IMG/VR virus record: IMGVR_UViG_3300045242_000195
Coordinates: 1-41,456 of that record
DNA length: 41,456 nucleotides
DNA from: a virus
Reading direction: 5' to 3' (one strand)
Of the stretch, positions 5,255 to 15,337 are shown piece after piece. A program made the translations under genes and the position numbers. Numbering within the stretch: the first letter of the stretch is position 1; every line of letters starts with the position of its first letter. The notes under the pieces were generated by a model, which had not been told where the DNA came from, did not search any database, and saw only the letters and a list, made by a program, of their open reading frames with translations.

Positions 5255-7687
5255 CTAAATTGCGTAAACCCGCGAGCGGAGGAAATCCTGTGCCTCGAAA
5301 CGGCTTTCAAATTGCTTGATCTGGTAATTGCGCAAGCAAAAATCCTGCGCGACTGCCGCCGCCGAGCTGCCCACGACCCAGAAGCCAATTACCGCCGAGC
5401 CCGAAGTAATGACACCGATCCCGCCCCAGCTATGCCACTCGCCGTAATCGGGCGGCGGAGAAAAATCGCCCAGCACATTTGAACCCAGGTCGAACAATTT
5501 GAAATGCGGATTGGCCGCATTGACTTTGACATCGCAGCTCCAGGCCCACCAACCCACCCCCGCAGTCAGATCGCTTCCCGCCAAGCGCGCGAATTGCGCA
5601 TTGGTGAGAAACCCCGTGTAGCGCGCCGCATCCGGATACAGCGAACCTTGCCCCACTGCCGCCGCTGTCGTCAGAAATCCGCCCGACATATCCGCCGCAC
5701 CCCCCGCCGTCACATTGCAGGCGTTGTTGACCCCGGCGATGTTATTCAAATCGGAAATCAGGATACGCGGCGGTATGATGTTGGCCCGTCCCGTGGCGCC
5801 GTTCGGCCCGAGTCCTGGGATGGCCTGGGTGCAGATCCCGTCAGTCATCACGCCGGCCTGTTGCGCACCCCCCTCATTGCAACTGAAATCCGAAATCAGA
5901 ATGCGGGAATTCGCCGGGTTCGCCACCTGGCAGGGTAAGCCGCCATAGCCAGACTGGGATTCAAAATGATCGTTGCGCGACACCACCGTACTATCGAGGC
6001 CCCGCAAATACACATCAGAGAACAAGCCGCCTTCACTGAAGGACGCATGGCACCCCCGGCCGTCGAAGATGAAGGCATGGGTATTGGCTGCGGCCGTCGT
6101 CTTTGTCGTCCCCGTCCAGAAATCAATATTGACGGTTGCGGGCGCCCCCGGCGACGCCACGCCATTCTGCTCGTTCCAATAGCTGCGCAAGGCGAAGGCG
6201 GCCTGCATCCCCGGCGTGTCGGTGTAGCCATAAAGGGCGATCTTACAGGTTTCGAAAATATGTCCGTCGAATTCGATGGCGCCCAAGCCACCCGTGCCGC
6301 CATTGTGGAAATAATGCCCGCAATCGCAGCCCGAGGTTTCGCCGCCAAGGCAATAGAAATTCCCGGCGTGCATGGGTGACCCGCCGAATTTGCTGTTCAG
6401 ATTATAGGTGCCATAGGTGCAATCGGTGAAAGAGGTGCGGTTGAGATACAGGCCGATATTGCCGAAGGTGCGCTGAATGCCTTTTTCGAGGCTGCTGAAA
6501 AAGCAATTGTTGAAACTCACCCGGCCGACATACTCATCATTGAGCGCGTACAGCGTGGGATCGGTTTTCGCCAAGGCCACGCCGATGCCGGCGCGGGCCG
6601 TCCCACTGAAGCCCAGCGCTTCAAACAGATACGACATGCTCCAATCGGCCGTCGTATTGGTGAGCGTGACGCAAGCGGTCACGGCATTGAACGGTTTCAG
6701 AATCGAAGACGTGCTTCCGATCCCAAAAACCTTGACGCGCTGATTCGCCGTGACATTGACCAGATAGGTTCCCTTGGGAATAAAGATAGAATAGGCCGAA
6801 TCGAACGCCGCTTGCGCCGCCACACTGTCATCGGTCGCGCCGTCGCCCTTTGCGCCGAACCATTTGAGACTGACTGTGCCATCGAACTGCCGGAACCAGC
6901 GACGGCCTGAAGCATCCACGAAGCCGGTCCCGCTTTGCGGAAATACCGTCGCCGCGTCGCCCGCCTTGTAGGTGAAGGTGCCGCCGTAACCGTCCGTGAC
7001 AGTATTGCGCCCCGCGACCACCATCGCCTGGCCATCAGCCAGCACCACGGGCGCGGCATAGAGCACAATGGCAGCGGCCAACGTCTTGGCCCAGGCCGTC
7101 ATGGTGGGCGCCGGGCTGATGCCGGCAAGGATCGCCGCAATCGCCGCCTCGATCGCGCCGCTCGAAATGCCAGGGTTCGCGACATTGCCCGAATCGTCAA
7201 AGGTCAGAACCGTATCGGCGCGCACGGCGGCGGGCGGGAGGACCAGATTGACCGGCCCATCTGAAACCGGCGCGGTGATCGCGCGCACCGCGCTCGCTTG
7301 CCCTTGCTGAATCTGCATCTGTAAGCGGTCTAACTCCGCCTCGACGCTTTTTGCGGGGAAGAGAGAATCATCGGCGAGCGACACGCTTTGCAGGGCCGCC
7401 ACCGAACGCTCGATGGTGATGCGGTAATTCGCGGGCGGCGCTGTGTTGAACGTCACCGTGCCGTTGAGATATTCGCCCGTCCCGTCGTCATCGATGGTCC
7501 CCGTCACACCATAGTCGAACGACGCCGCCCCATTGAGCATGGGCGGCGGGACCGGGGTATTGGTCGAAAGATCAAAGAGCCGCACGATGAGATCAGAGGG
7601 CGCGAAGAACTGATAAGGGAACGCGAACGCCACCGTGCCCCCATTGCCCCGATTGCTAACGGGCACATAAATCGATTCAACCGTCAT
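5255..7687 (-). CDS. Tailspike: T7 gp17-like N-terminus plus pectate-lyase-type beta-helix (810 aa)
   Basis: I start at ATG 7687 (MTVESIYVPVSNRG); the frame is open further upstream but that part would overlap the next gene. Residues 1-150 match the T7 tail fibre N-terminal particle-binding domain (FPYQFFAPSDLIVRLFD, then YRITIERS, SLADDSLFPAKSVEAELDRLQMQIQ). From about 274 the motif WFGAKGDGATDDS, then FIPKGTYLV, marks a Pectate_lyase_3-type right-handed beta-helix, the usual fold of depolymerase tailspikes. The rest is a long run of Gly/Asn-rich strands consistent with the helix and a C-terminal carbohydrate-binding-like cap. It probably binds and may cleave a surface polysaccharide. Catalytic residues cannot be assigned from sequence alone. 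Confidence 0.9.
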   Translation of the reverse strand: MTVESIYVPVSNRGNGGTVAFAFPYQFFAPSDLIVRLFDLSTNTPVPPPMLNGAASFDYGVTGTIDDDGTGEYLNGTVTFNTAPPANYRITIERSVAALQSVSLADDSLFPAKSVEAELDRLQMQIQQGQASAVRAITAPVSDGPVNLVLPPAAVRADTVLTFDDSGNVANPGISSGAIEAAIAAILAGISPAPTMTAWAKTLAAAIVLYAAPVVLADGQAMVVAGRNTVTDGYGGTFTYKAGDAATVFPQSGTGFVDASGRRWFRQFDGTVSLKWFGAKGDGATDDSVAAQAAFDSAYSIFIPKGTYLVNVTANQRVKVFGIGSTSSILKPFNAVTACVTLTNTTADWSMSYLFEALGFSGTARAGIGVALAKTDPTLYALNDEYVGRVSFNNCFFSSLEKGIQRTFGNIGLYLNRTSFTDCTYGTYNLNSKFGGSPMHAGNFYCLGGETSGCDCGHYFHNGGTGGLGAIEFDGHIFETCKIALYGYTDTPGMQAAFALRSYWNEQNGVASPGAPATVNIDFWTGTTKTTAAANTHAFIFDGRGCHASFSEGGLFSDVYLRGLDSTVVSRNDHFESQSGYGGLPCQVANPANSRILISDFSCNEGGAQQAGVMTDGICTQAIPGLGPNGATGRANIIPPRILISDLNNIAGVNNACNVTAGGAADMSGGFLTTAAAVGQGSLYPDAARYTGFLTNAQFARLAGSDLTAGVGWWAWSCDVKVNAANPHFKLFDLGSNVLGDFSPPPDYGEWHSWGGIGVITSGSAVIGFWVVGSSAAAVAQDFCLRNYQIKQFESRFEAQDFLRSRVYAI

Positions 7688-7700
7688 CGCTGGAACTCCA

Positions 7701-10400
7701 TCACTGAATGGTCGGTTGCTGCACCGCCCCTCGCGGCGGCGACGGCGCGGGTTGCTGGCCGATGCCGAACTCGTCTTTGAAGGCTTCGACCGGCCCCGGC
7801 ACACCGCCGCCAGGGCGATAGCCCGCCATGCCCCGGCCCTGTTCCTTGATGAAGCGGCGATTGGTCCGCTCCCACCAGCCCGGCGACATGGCCTCATAGG
7901 CGTGATACCAGACGAGGTAATCGAGAAAGCCCTTCAAATAGACGAGGTTCGCGAAGGGCACATGCCGCACGCCGAAGCGCAGAAGATCCGGCCAAGGCCC
8001 CTTGCTTTTCTCGCTCTCATATTTGCCGGTCGTCCAACGCTGATAAATCTTGATGAAGGTATCGGCATCGGTTCCGAGCGGCCCGCCGGCCCAGCCCAGG
8101 ATGCCGCCCTCGAAACGGTTGACTTCGCCGAACAGAAAATCGCCGAGGATGCCGACGCCGCCGCCTTGCGCCATCGCGGCCATGAGCGTGCGCGGGTCCG
8201 CCGGATCGCGCACCGGGCGGCCCTGCGCCACATCGTTCACACTCATGCGCAGATACCCGGTCAACGTCGAGATCGCGGCGAGCGTGCCGAGCCCCCAGGC
8301 CATATCCTTCTTGTTGAGCGACAGATGGATTTCGCGCCCGATCAATTGCGTCATCGCCGCGACCGGCCACATCTTGAATTGCGTCATGAAGCGCAGCGTC
8401 TCGCCCGGTATCGTGCCGCGCTGCGTTCTCCCCAGAAGCCAGGCGCGTTCCTTGGCGCCGGGCGTCACCACCGAATTTGCCGCCGTATCGCCGTAATAGG
8501 ACGAGAGCTTGTCGGACAGTTCATAGCCCAGATGCTCGACCTCGCGCGCGATCGCCGCCGGACCCGATTCCGGGCCGAGCGTGCCACGCGCGCGCAACAG
8601 CTTTTCGGCGTCTACGGAATCGATGCGCCGCCCCGTATCGGGCGTGAGATACGTCATGCCGTCGGCCTTGGGCAGATCGGGCACCGCGCGCAGGAGATCC
8701 CATTCCGCTTCGCCGATGCCGTATTTGCCGATCATCTGCGAGAGATGCGGATCGAGCTCGCCGAAACCTTTGCCGCCGTGGCGGGCGAGTTGATTAGCGA
8801 GCGTTTCGCGCACCCCCGCTTGCGTGTTCTCAAAGATGTAGGGCAGCACCGTGAACTTCATAAAGGTGTTGGCGGTTGCCGCAAGCCGGCCCGGAATACC
8901 ATCGACATCGGGTTGCCAGCGCGAATACATCTCGCGCGTCAGCCCTGAGGCATAGGCCCCGAGCTGCGCCTGGATTTCCTTGCGTTCTTCCGAAGTCCAA
9001 TGCCGCCCGCCCACGAGCTTCTGGACGATCAGGCCCAACGACTTCAGCATCGGCACACCATGATGACGCAATTCCGAGGTCACGGTCGGCCACACCGACG
9101 CGAAATGGGTCAGGCCGAAGCCGCCGCCGAAACCCAGGGTCAGCACGGTGCGGATACTGGACGAGATCGCCGCGCCCAACTGGTTTGCGGGGCGGTTGGC
9201 GCTGCCGTCCAATTGCATCATCACCGCTTCGATGCCGTTCTTTTTGTCCTGAAATTTGCGCACCCCGTCGAGATCGGAGCGGTAATCCTCTTCCACCTTC
9301 CGCATGATCTGCTTGAGATTGCCCATGGGATTGGTGCCGAACTTTTCCATCAGCGCGATGTGCCGCGCGCCCGTTTCGATTTCCTGCATGACGGCCTGGG
9401 TCAGCGTCGTCGCCATGCCGAACTGGCGCATGTTCTCCATCCATGCCTTGCCGCTTTTCCAACGGATGACGCGCGGCTCCGACAGCTTGCGCGCCAGGTT
9501 CGACGAGCCTTCATAGGCGGCCGGCACGAAGCCTTCGGTCGAATACTCGAGCCCCGGCCCTTGCTTGTGAACGCCCGTCACCAGCGCATCGAACACCGAC
9601 CGCCCGAAGCGCCGGCGCGCATCGCCCATCGTCTCCTTGCCTTCGGGCTCCACATGATTGTCGGCGAAGGTTTCGGGATTCCAGCGCGACTCCGTCACCG
9701 CCCACCACGCCTCGAATGCCTCATCGGGCGTTTTGTTGCGCCCCGCCGCGATCCGCATCTTTCTGCCGTCGTAATTGGTATGGGCGACGTGATCGAGCAC
9801 ATCGCCGATATGCGCGCCCGCCATATTCAATCGCGTGCGGATCAAGCTGAGCGCGGGCGCCAAGATTTCGGCGAGCTTGCGTGCCGGATTGTTGGCCGGG
9901 CCAGAGGGCGGTCCCGCCTTCATCGCCCACATATCATTGGCCGCATCGTCATCGAGCGCGCCCAATTGGGCCGCCTTCTTCAGCCCAGCTTTTTCAATCC
10001 CGCGATCGACCGGCGCCTGGATCTCTGCCGTCATGCCGCGCGAGCGCGCCTGTACAGAATCGCGGTGGCCGATATTGGTGCCATGCAGATTGCTGCGAAT
10101 CGTGTCCGCCGCCTTGGCGAGGCCGCCCGCGGCTTTGATTTCGTCGAGAATCTTTTTGCGCACCCCCGCATTGCGCAGCGCATCGAGCGCGCGCCTGTCC
10201 GCCGCGTCCTTCAAATTCGTCACAAGATCCTTGGCCGCGGTCACGAACGGATCGGCCGTTCCGGTGAGGCGCATTTTTTCGCCGCGATTGGCGACTTCTT
10301 CGAGCAGCTTCATCGCCTCGCCGGATGTGATCTTTCCCTTGGCCGCGATACGCGCGGCGCACGCCGCCCATTTTTCCGGCTTGAGCCTCGTGCGCGCCAT
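7701..10400 (-). CDS. Large internal virion / DNA ejection protein (899 aa)
   Basis: ATG 10400 starts one base inside the upstream stop. The protein is long, helical and Ala-rich, with several moderately hydrophobic stretches (LTLGFGGGFGLTHFASVWPTV near the middle, LGTLAAISTLTGYL later). By position (last of three large proteins after tail tubular B and a gp14-like protein) and by composition it corresponds to T7 gp16 or a related ejection protein. Such proteins leave the head core and form a channel across the envelope during DNA injection. I see no obvious lytic transglycosylase motif, unlike T7 gp16. Assignment is mainly by gene order. Confidence 0.7.
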   Translation of the reverse strand: MARTRLKPEKWAACAARIAAKGKITSGEAMKLLEEVANRGEKMRLTGTADPFVTAAKDLVTNLKDAADRRALDALRNAGVRKKILDEIKAAGGLAKAADTIRSNLHGTNIGHRDSVQARSRGMTAEIQAPVDRGIEKAGLKKAAQLGALDDDAANDMWAMKAGPPSGPANNPARKLAEILAPALSLIRTRLNMAGAHIGDVLDHVAHTNYDGRKMRIAAGRNKTPDEAFEAWWAVTESRWNPETFADNHVEPEGKETMGDARRRFGRSVFDALVTGVHKQGPGLEYSTEGFVPAAYEGSSNLARKLSEPRVIRWKSGKAWMENMRQFGMATTLTQAVMQEIETGARHIALMEKFGTNPMGNLKQIMRKVEEDYRSDLDGVRKFQDKKNGIEAVMMQLDGSANRPANQLGAAISSSIRTVLTLGFGGGFGLTHFASVWPTVTSELRHHGVPMLKSLGLIVQKLVGGRHWTSEERKEIQAQLGAYASGLTREMYSRWQPDVDGIPGRLAATANTFMKFTVLPYIFENTQAGVRETLANQLARHGGKGFGELDPHLSQMIGKYGIGEAEWDLLRAVPDLPKADGMTYLTPDTGRRIDSVDAEKLLRARGTLGPESGPAAIAREVEHLGYELSDKLSSYYGDTAANSVVTPGAKERAWLLGRTQRGTIPGETLRFMTQFKMWPVAAMTQLIGREIHLSLNKKDMAWGLGTLAAISTLTGYLRMSVNDVAQGRPVRDPADPRTLMAAMAQGGGVGILGDFLFGEVNRFEGGILGWAGGPLGTDADTFIKIYQRWTTGKYESEKSKGPWPDLLRFGVRHVPFANLVYLKGFLDYLVWYHAYEAMSPGWWERTNRRFIKEQGRGMAGYRPGGGVPGPVEAFKDEFGIGQQPAPSPPRGAVQQPTIQ

Positions 10401-12250
10401 CACATCTCCCCTTCGGTCAGGCACTCAGCCGCTTGGCCGTAGGCGTCTTCGATCAGACCCGCGTTCTCGACATCCTTGAGCGCGGCTGCGATAGCGCCGT
10501 CATCGTCGAGCGCCTTCAAATCCGTGGTTTCCGCGTCCTTGCCGACGATGTGGCGCAACAGATCGGACATGCGGGTTTTGAGCGCGGGTTTCGCTTCGCC
10601 TTCCGGCGCCTTGGCAGCTTCCGCCTTCGGCGCTTCCGCACCGGGTTCGCGCGGCGGATCGGCGAGTTCGACGGGCGCGGCCTCGTCGCCATACATGACG
10701 TTGTGCAGCGCATCGAACTGTTCTTGCGGAATGCCCGGCGAATACCCCCCGTCATAGAGATCCTGTTGCTCGCTCGCGAAGCCTTCCGTCTCGCGCGGCT
10801 TGCGCCCGTTGAAATCGAACAGATGCAGCACATCGACGGGACGGCCATCGATGATTTGCGAGACAGCGGCGCGCGCGGCGGCGGCCTTGGTTTCGGCATC
10901 GGCCGACAACACCCGAGCCATCGCATCGGCGATGTCCCTGAGCCCCGAGATCGCCTTGGGTTGCCCGCGTTCGGCGGCAATCGCATCGAGCTTCGCCGCG
11001 ATGGCTTCGCGCTGCGCCTGCAAGGTGCGGCGCGCCTCGAGCGGCGCGGCTTCGGCCTTCAACTTTTCCGGCGTCGTATCGGTCAGCAATTCATCGCGTC
11101 GGCGCTGCAATTCGGTGCGCGCTTCCGGCGTCAGGCCTTCCTTCGCCAATTCGCGATTCACCACCTCGAGCCGCGCGAGCGCATTCGCCGCCGGACGCCC
11201 GCCGCGCGGGAGATCGCGGATCTGGCGCAACAGATTGGCGTCTTCCGCCCTCAACGCCGCCTCATCGGCGGTCAGCCGCAGATCGCGCCCGACAAGGGGC
11301 ACCGAGGGATGCGGCGGCGGCACGGGTTCTTCGTCTTCCGGCTGCGGACGAAGGAAGGGATTCTCCATCTCTTCATCGGTGCCGCCGAACGGCGTGCGCG
11401 GCGCTTCTTCCGGCGCCCCCGGCAAAGCCGGGCGCTCTTGCGGCGGCTTGCCCGGCGGCGGCGGCTCGATCGCCCGCTTAGGCGGTCCAAACACCGCCTC
11501 GCCAAGCGTGCCGAAGCCGGTGTGCAACACCGCGCCGAACGCCGCGCCAAACATCAGATCGCGGAACGCCGAGCGCAGAGAATAATCCGCGCCTTCTTCC
11601 TGGCTGAACCCGTAGCGCAACGCGACTAACGGCGTCATAAATGAAACGCCCGCCGTGGCGCCCGCGCCCACGCGCGCCACCGTGCGCGCCAGAAAGCCGC
11701 CGCCGATGCGCGAGAGAATCGCTTCCTCGCCGATGCCCGGCAGGAATCCCGCCGCGAGCACGAGCGGGTCCGCCAGCGGCGCCGTCAGAAATGTGCCCAA
11801 TTGCGTGTACCAGGGCGCTTGTGCCTGGAAGGTGCTGAGGATCTTGTCGCGCTCGATTTCGCGCCGCTTCTGCTCGCCCAGCAATTGCGCCAAACCTTCC
11901 CGCATCGGCGTGTCGGTGAGCTTGACCGGCTTGCCGTCCGGGCCGACCGGGGCATAGCGCTGGTTCACGTCTTCGGCCGACAGCAGCGGCGTTTCGATCG
12001 GCCGCGGCGCATCGCTCGCGCCGATCATCGGGCCGCCGCCCGCCTCGGTCATGCCGAGAAACAGCGCGCGATCGACAGTGGACGACCCCGCATACGCGCC
12101 GCGCTCCGTGGCCCGCCCGATCGCGCCACTTCCCTCGTCGAACGCGCCCTCGACCGCCGCGCCGAACTCGCGACCGAACCGTGCCCGGTACGCGCCGCGC
12201 GGAACATAGTCGGGCTGCTCGAAGGTGCGTTCAGAAACGAACTCGCTCAT
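10400..12250 (-). CDS. Internal virion / ejection protein (616 aa)
   Basis: I use ATG 12250 (MSEFVSERTF), which overlaps the upstream stop; upstream in-frame sequence belongs to the neighbouring gene. The N-terminal half has two hydrophobic Gly/Ala segments (LTAPLADPLVLAAGFLPGIG and RTVARVGAGATAGVSFM) that could insert in membranes. The middle is Pro/Glu-rich, and the C-terminal part is coiled-coil-like (repeated EA..LEARRTLQAQREAIAAKLDAI). It lies between two other large ejection-type proteins. T7 gp15-like by position; the family is not recognisable from motif alone. Confidence 0.65.
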   Translation of the reverse strand: MSEFVSERTFEQPDYVPRGAYRARFGREFGAAVEGAFDEGSGAIGRATERGAYAGSSTVDRALFLGMTEAGGGPMIGASDAPRPIETPLLSAEDVNQRYAPVGPDGKPVKLTDTPMREGLAQLLGEQKRREIERDKILSTFQAQAPWYTQLGTFLTAPLADPLVLAAGFLPGIGEEAILSRIGGGFLARTVARVGAGATAGVSFMTPLVALRYGFSQEEGADYSLRSAFRDLMFGAAFGAVLHTGFGTLGEAVFGPPKRAIEPPPPGKPPQERPALPGAPEEAPRTPFGGTDEEMENPFLRPQPEDEEPVPPPHPSVPLVGRDLRLTADEAALRAEDANLLRQIRDLPRGGRPAANALARLEVVNRELAKEGLTPEARTELQRRRDELLTDTTPEKLKAEAAPLEARRTLQAQREAIAAKLDAIAAERGQPKAISGLRDIADAMARVLSADAETKAAAARAAVSQIIDGRPVDVLHLFDFNGRKPRETEGFASEQQDLYDGGYSPGIPQEQFDALHNVMYGDEAAPVELADPPREPGAEAPKAEAAKAPEGEAKPALKTRMSDLLRHIVGKDAETTDLKALDDDGAIAAALKDVENAGLIEDAYGQAAECLTEGEM

Positions 12251-14841
12251 GGGGCACCGCCCGCTGGCAGGTTTATCGGATCGAACTTGCCGGGGTTGCC
12301 GTATGCGGGTCGCGGCGGCGGCGTAACCGTGAACGGGATTTCGAGCGGCTTGCCGTCCTTGGTCCTGACGAGCTTGCCGTCGATGTCCATCAGCCGCAGC
12401 CCATCGGCGCGCGGGTTGTTGATCCACAGCGACGAATCCTGCACGAGCTCGAGAAATCGTTCCGGCGGCCCGGACGGTCCCGACACGCTGGCGGCCCGTG
12501 CGCCGGGCTCCCAAAGCGGCGCGACTTGGCCGGCATCCTTCGGCGCAATCTTCTGCCAGGCGTCCTCGCGATCCTGCGACGCTTTCTCTGCCTCTTGGTT
12601 GCTGTTGTAGCTCTTGAACTTGAGCCCGCTCCGCAACGCATATTCGACGGCCGTATCCTCATCGACATGCACAGGCTTGCCGTTGACGATCCACATGCCG
12701 GGAAGGACCGTCGCGCGGCCATTGTTCAAACGCGGCTCTTGGCCGGCTTGTACGGTGTTGGTGATTTCGCTCGACCAACTACCCTGTTTGTCCGTGCCCT
12801 TGGGCGGATTGTCGATCCATTCCCCCGGCGCCAGCGGACGCGGTGCGCCCGCCGGCACCTTGGGCGCGATCTTCTCATTGAGATGCAGCACGCCCGGCAT
12901 GACGGTTGCCGGGTCCGCCACGACAGGCGTCGAAGGCAACGCATCGCCGCCATACGCGCGCGGGATTTGAATCCGATCGGGCGTGAGCGTGTTCAGCGTT
13001 GCCGCCGCCGCGCGGCTCACCGCATCGTAATTCTCGCGCGGGATGCGCGCCGCACCGAGAAATTGATATTTGTCGAGAAACGCCGCCGCCGCGTGTTCTG
13101 CCGCCGACGCATCCTGATCCTGAAATCTTTTCGCATAGGCGAGCGCGACGATGCCGTCATTGATGCCGGCGATTTGTGTGTTCGCAAGTCCTTGCAATGA
13201 CATCGACCGATTGAATCGTTGCACGTCCTCATTGGCGACGATGTTCCTGTCGATGTCGCTTTTCGCGGTGCTGCCGATCAGATCATCGACCTGCCGGTCT
13301 TTGGTTTGCGCGATCCACCGCGCCAGGATCACGGCATCGCGTGTCGGCTCCTTCCCGTCCATGAGATTGCCCACCGCCTGCATCGCCGGCGGCAGCTTGC
13401 CGAGCGCCGTCAAATCCTGAAACACGCGCGGCCAGCGGTCGCCAAAGAGCTTTTGCTGCCCATCGAGGACCGCCGGCGCGTTCTCGGGCTTGTCCAAAAG
13501 CTGCGCGACACTGCGCTCCGCTTGCGCTTTCGTCAGCACCGCGCGCCGATCGGACGGCACTTCGAGACGGTCATAGAGCCCGTCTTGTGCGGCGAGCGCC
13601 GCCTTCATCTGTTCGGGTGTCTTCGCATTCTCCATCGCCTGTCGCGTCTCAGGCGAGTTGCCCAGCACATAACTCGCGGGGTCTTCCCTGAGCGCGTTAT
13701 ATTTCTTGTTCTGCGCGTTCACCCAGGCGTTGTATTGTTGCGCTTGCTGCTCCGCCAGGATTCCGGGTTTCGCGGCGAACGCCTCCGCCTGAGCATTGTC
13801 TTCCGCAGGCGTGGTCCATTTCATCGCCTGGCTCGCGTCGTAGCCATTCTGCGCCATCGTCGTGAGCCCGATCAGCTTCTCCGCCTCTACCGGATCTTTG
13901 GGCAGCGCCTCCTTGATTTGCTGATCCGTGGGCGCACCAGGGATCGGGAGCCCCGTTGCGCCGAGCGAGTTGATGTTGTCCCTCGCGGCTTCGACCGTAT
14001 GCCGCCGATTGATCGCATCGCTTGCTTCCAGGGAATTTTCGTAGCGGTCTTGCAGCGTATGGGCCATGCGCGCCGCTTCATCGGCGAGCGTGCCGAAGCG
14101 TTCCGCGCTGATGTCCTCGTAATGCTCCGGATTTTTCTGCATGTCCTGAGCCAGCGCATTCGCACGATAGGCCGCAAGTTCCGGGTCTTCCGTCGTCAGC
14201 GCTTCGTTCATGTGAAAGCGCACCCGCCCGATCGCGGCGCCCTCATTGAAATTCAGCCCATACGCCGCCGCTTTTTCGCCGGTGATGTAGCCGCTCGCAG
14301 ACGCGCCCTTGATCGCGGCCATCGCATTGTCATGCGCGAGGCTACGGATTTCCGGCGAGCTCCCCGTCGCCGCCTGAAACCCGTATTGGCCGAGTTGCTT
14401 TTCGAGATTGCCGCGCGCGTTGCTCGATTCATTGCCGAAGGATTGACGCCGCACCGACTCGCCGCGAGTCAGCGTCTCGGTATCGATTCGCTGCCCGACA
14501 TAATTCGACACGCGCAGATCGGTGACATCCTTCAGCGCTTCGGCCTTGATCTTCGCGGCGGCCTCGCCATACCCCTTTCCCGCCGCAATCGAATCGTCCG
14601 CCTTGGAATAGATGTCTTCCTGTTCCGACAGCGCGCGGCTCGCCTTCGCAACCCGGCCGGCGGCATCGGCCTGTTGCCGCGCTTCGGCATATTTTTGGAG
14701 GAAATCGGTTCCGATGTCGGCGACCGCGCCACCCAATTGCGCCAGCGCCCGGCCCGGCGCAGCCATTGCGCCGGGGTCCTGCATCGGCGGCGTATACCGC
14801 GTGACTGCGGCATCCGCCGTGAAGAGGGGGATCTTAGGCAC
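12247..14841 (-). CDS. Internal virion / ejection protein (864 aa)
   Basis: It starts with GTG 14841, directly after the TAG stop of the gp14-like gene, with CAGGGGG upstream. It is hydrophilic, almost entirely helical, rich in Ala/Glu/Gln/Asp, with long coiled-coil-prone stretches (residues ~40-330) and a Pro-rich C-terminal 200 residues containing short beta segments. There is no signal peptide or enzymatic motif. It is probably the soluble periplasmic/tunnel component of the ejectosome, as T7 gp15 is. The four-gene order gp14-like, then three large proteins, is the main evidence. Confidence 0.65.
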   Translation of the reverse strand: MPKIPLFTADAAVTRYTPPMQDPGAMAAPGRALAQLGGAVADIGTDFLQKYAEARQQADAAGRVAKASRALSEQEDIYSKADDSIAAGKGYGEAAAKIKAEALKDVTDLRVSNYVGQRIDTETLTRGESVRRQSFGNESSNARGNLEKQLGQYGFQAATGSSPEIRSLAHDNAMAAIKGASASGYITGEKAAAYGLNFNEGAAIGRVRFHMNEALTTEDPELAAYRANALAQDMQKNPEHYEDISAERFGTLADEAARMAHTLQDRYENSLEASDAINRRHTVEAARDNINSLGATGLPIPGAPTDQQIKEALPKDPVEAEKLIGLTTMAQNGYDASQAMKWTTPAEDNAQAEAFAAKPGILAEQQAQQYNAWVNAQNKKYNALREDPASYVLGNSPETRQAMENAKTPEQMKAALAAQDGLYDRLEVPSDRRAVLTKAQAERSVAQLLDKPENAPAVLDGQQKLFGDRWPRVFQDLTALGKLPPAMQAVGNLMDGKEPTRDAVILARWIAQTKDRQVDDLIGSTAKSDIDRNIVANEDVQRFNRSMSLQGLANTQIAGINDGIVALAYAKRFQDQDASAAEHAAAAFLDKYQFLGAARIPRENYDAVSRAAAATLNTLTPDRIQIPRAYGGDALPSTPVVADPATVMPGVLHLNEKIAPKVPAGAPRPLAPGEWIDNPPKGTDKQGSWSSEITNTVQAGQEPRLNNGRATVLPGMWIVNGKPVHVDEDTAVEYALRSGLKFKSYNSNQEAEKASQDREDAWQKIAPKDAGQVAPLWEPGARAASVSGPSGPPERFLELVQDSSLWINNPRADGLRLMDIDGKLVRTKDGKPLEIPFTVTPPPRPAYGNPGKFDPINLPAGGAP

Positions 14842-15336
14842 CTAGCGGCCCCCTGTGGGGACCGGCACGAACGGCGACACCGCCTTGCCGAGCCCGGTCA
14901 GCAGCGTTGCGCCCGCGGTGATGTTGCCGGCCGATTTCGCGGCGCGGCCTTGTTGCACATTGATGTCGGCCGATTGCACATCCTGAAGCGCCTGCACCTT
15001 GCCCTGATAGCGCTGCAACGACGCTTGCAGCGCCCCTTGCGCGTGTTGATCGGCCATCACCTCCAGGGGAGAGCCCGTGTTCACATCGACGCCGGCGGCG
15101 GCGTAATCCGACCGTATGCCGCCATAGCGCCGCTCATTGGCGGTTTCGGTCAGCCGCGCTTCGGCTTCGGCGGCGTCCTGATCGGTCTGCGCCTTGACGC
15201 GCTGCGCCGCCGCATTGGCGTTATAGGCCGATTGCTGCGCCGCCCCGGCATCGGCGGCACCCTTCGCGGCGAGCGCCGTTCCGGCGATGGACGCACCCGC
15301 CGCGATAAAGGGGAGCGCCGGAGCCGCGAAGGCCAT
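14842..15336 (-). CDS. gp14-like internal virion protein (164 aa)
   Basis: The N-terminal 30 residues form a hydrophobic Ala/Gly segment (LPFIAAGASIAGTALAAKG) followed by Gln/Ala-rich helices and the pattern DYAAAGVDVNTGSPLEVMADQ. This is the layout of small podovirus internal proteins that enter the outer membrane first during injection (T7 gp14 type). It lies between the GNAT-like gene and the large ejection genes, as in T7-like phages. The TAG stop is followed immediately by the next gene's GTG, suggesting coupling. Confidence 0.75.
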   Translation of the reverse strand: MAFAAPALPFIAAGASIAGTALAAKGAADAGAAQQSAYNANAAAQRVKAQTDQDAAEAEARLTETANERRYGGIRSDYAAAGVDVNTGSPLEVMADQHAQGALQASLQRYQGKVQALQDVQSADINVQQGRAAKSAGNITAGATLLTGLGKAVSPFVPVPTGGR

Positions 15337-15337
15337 T

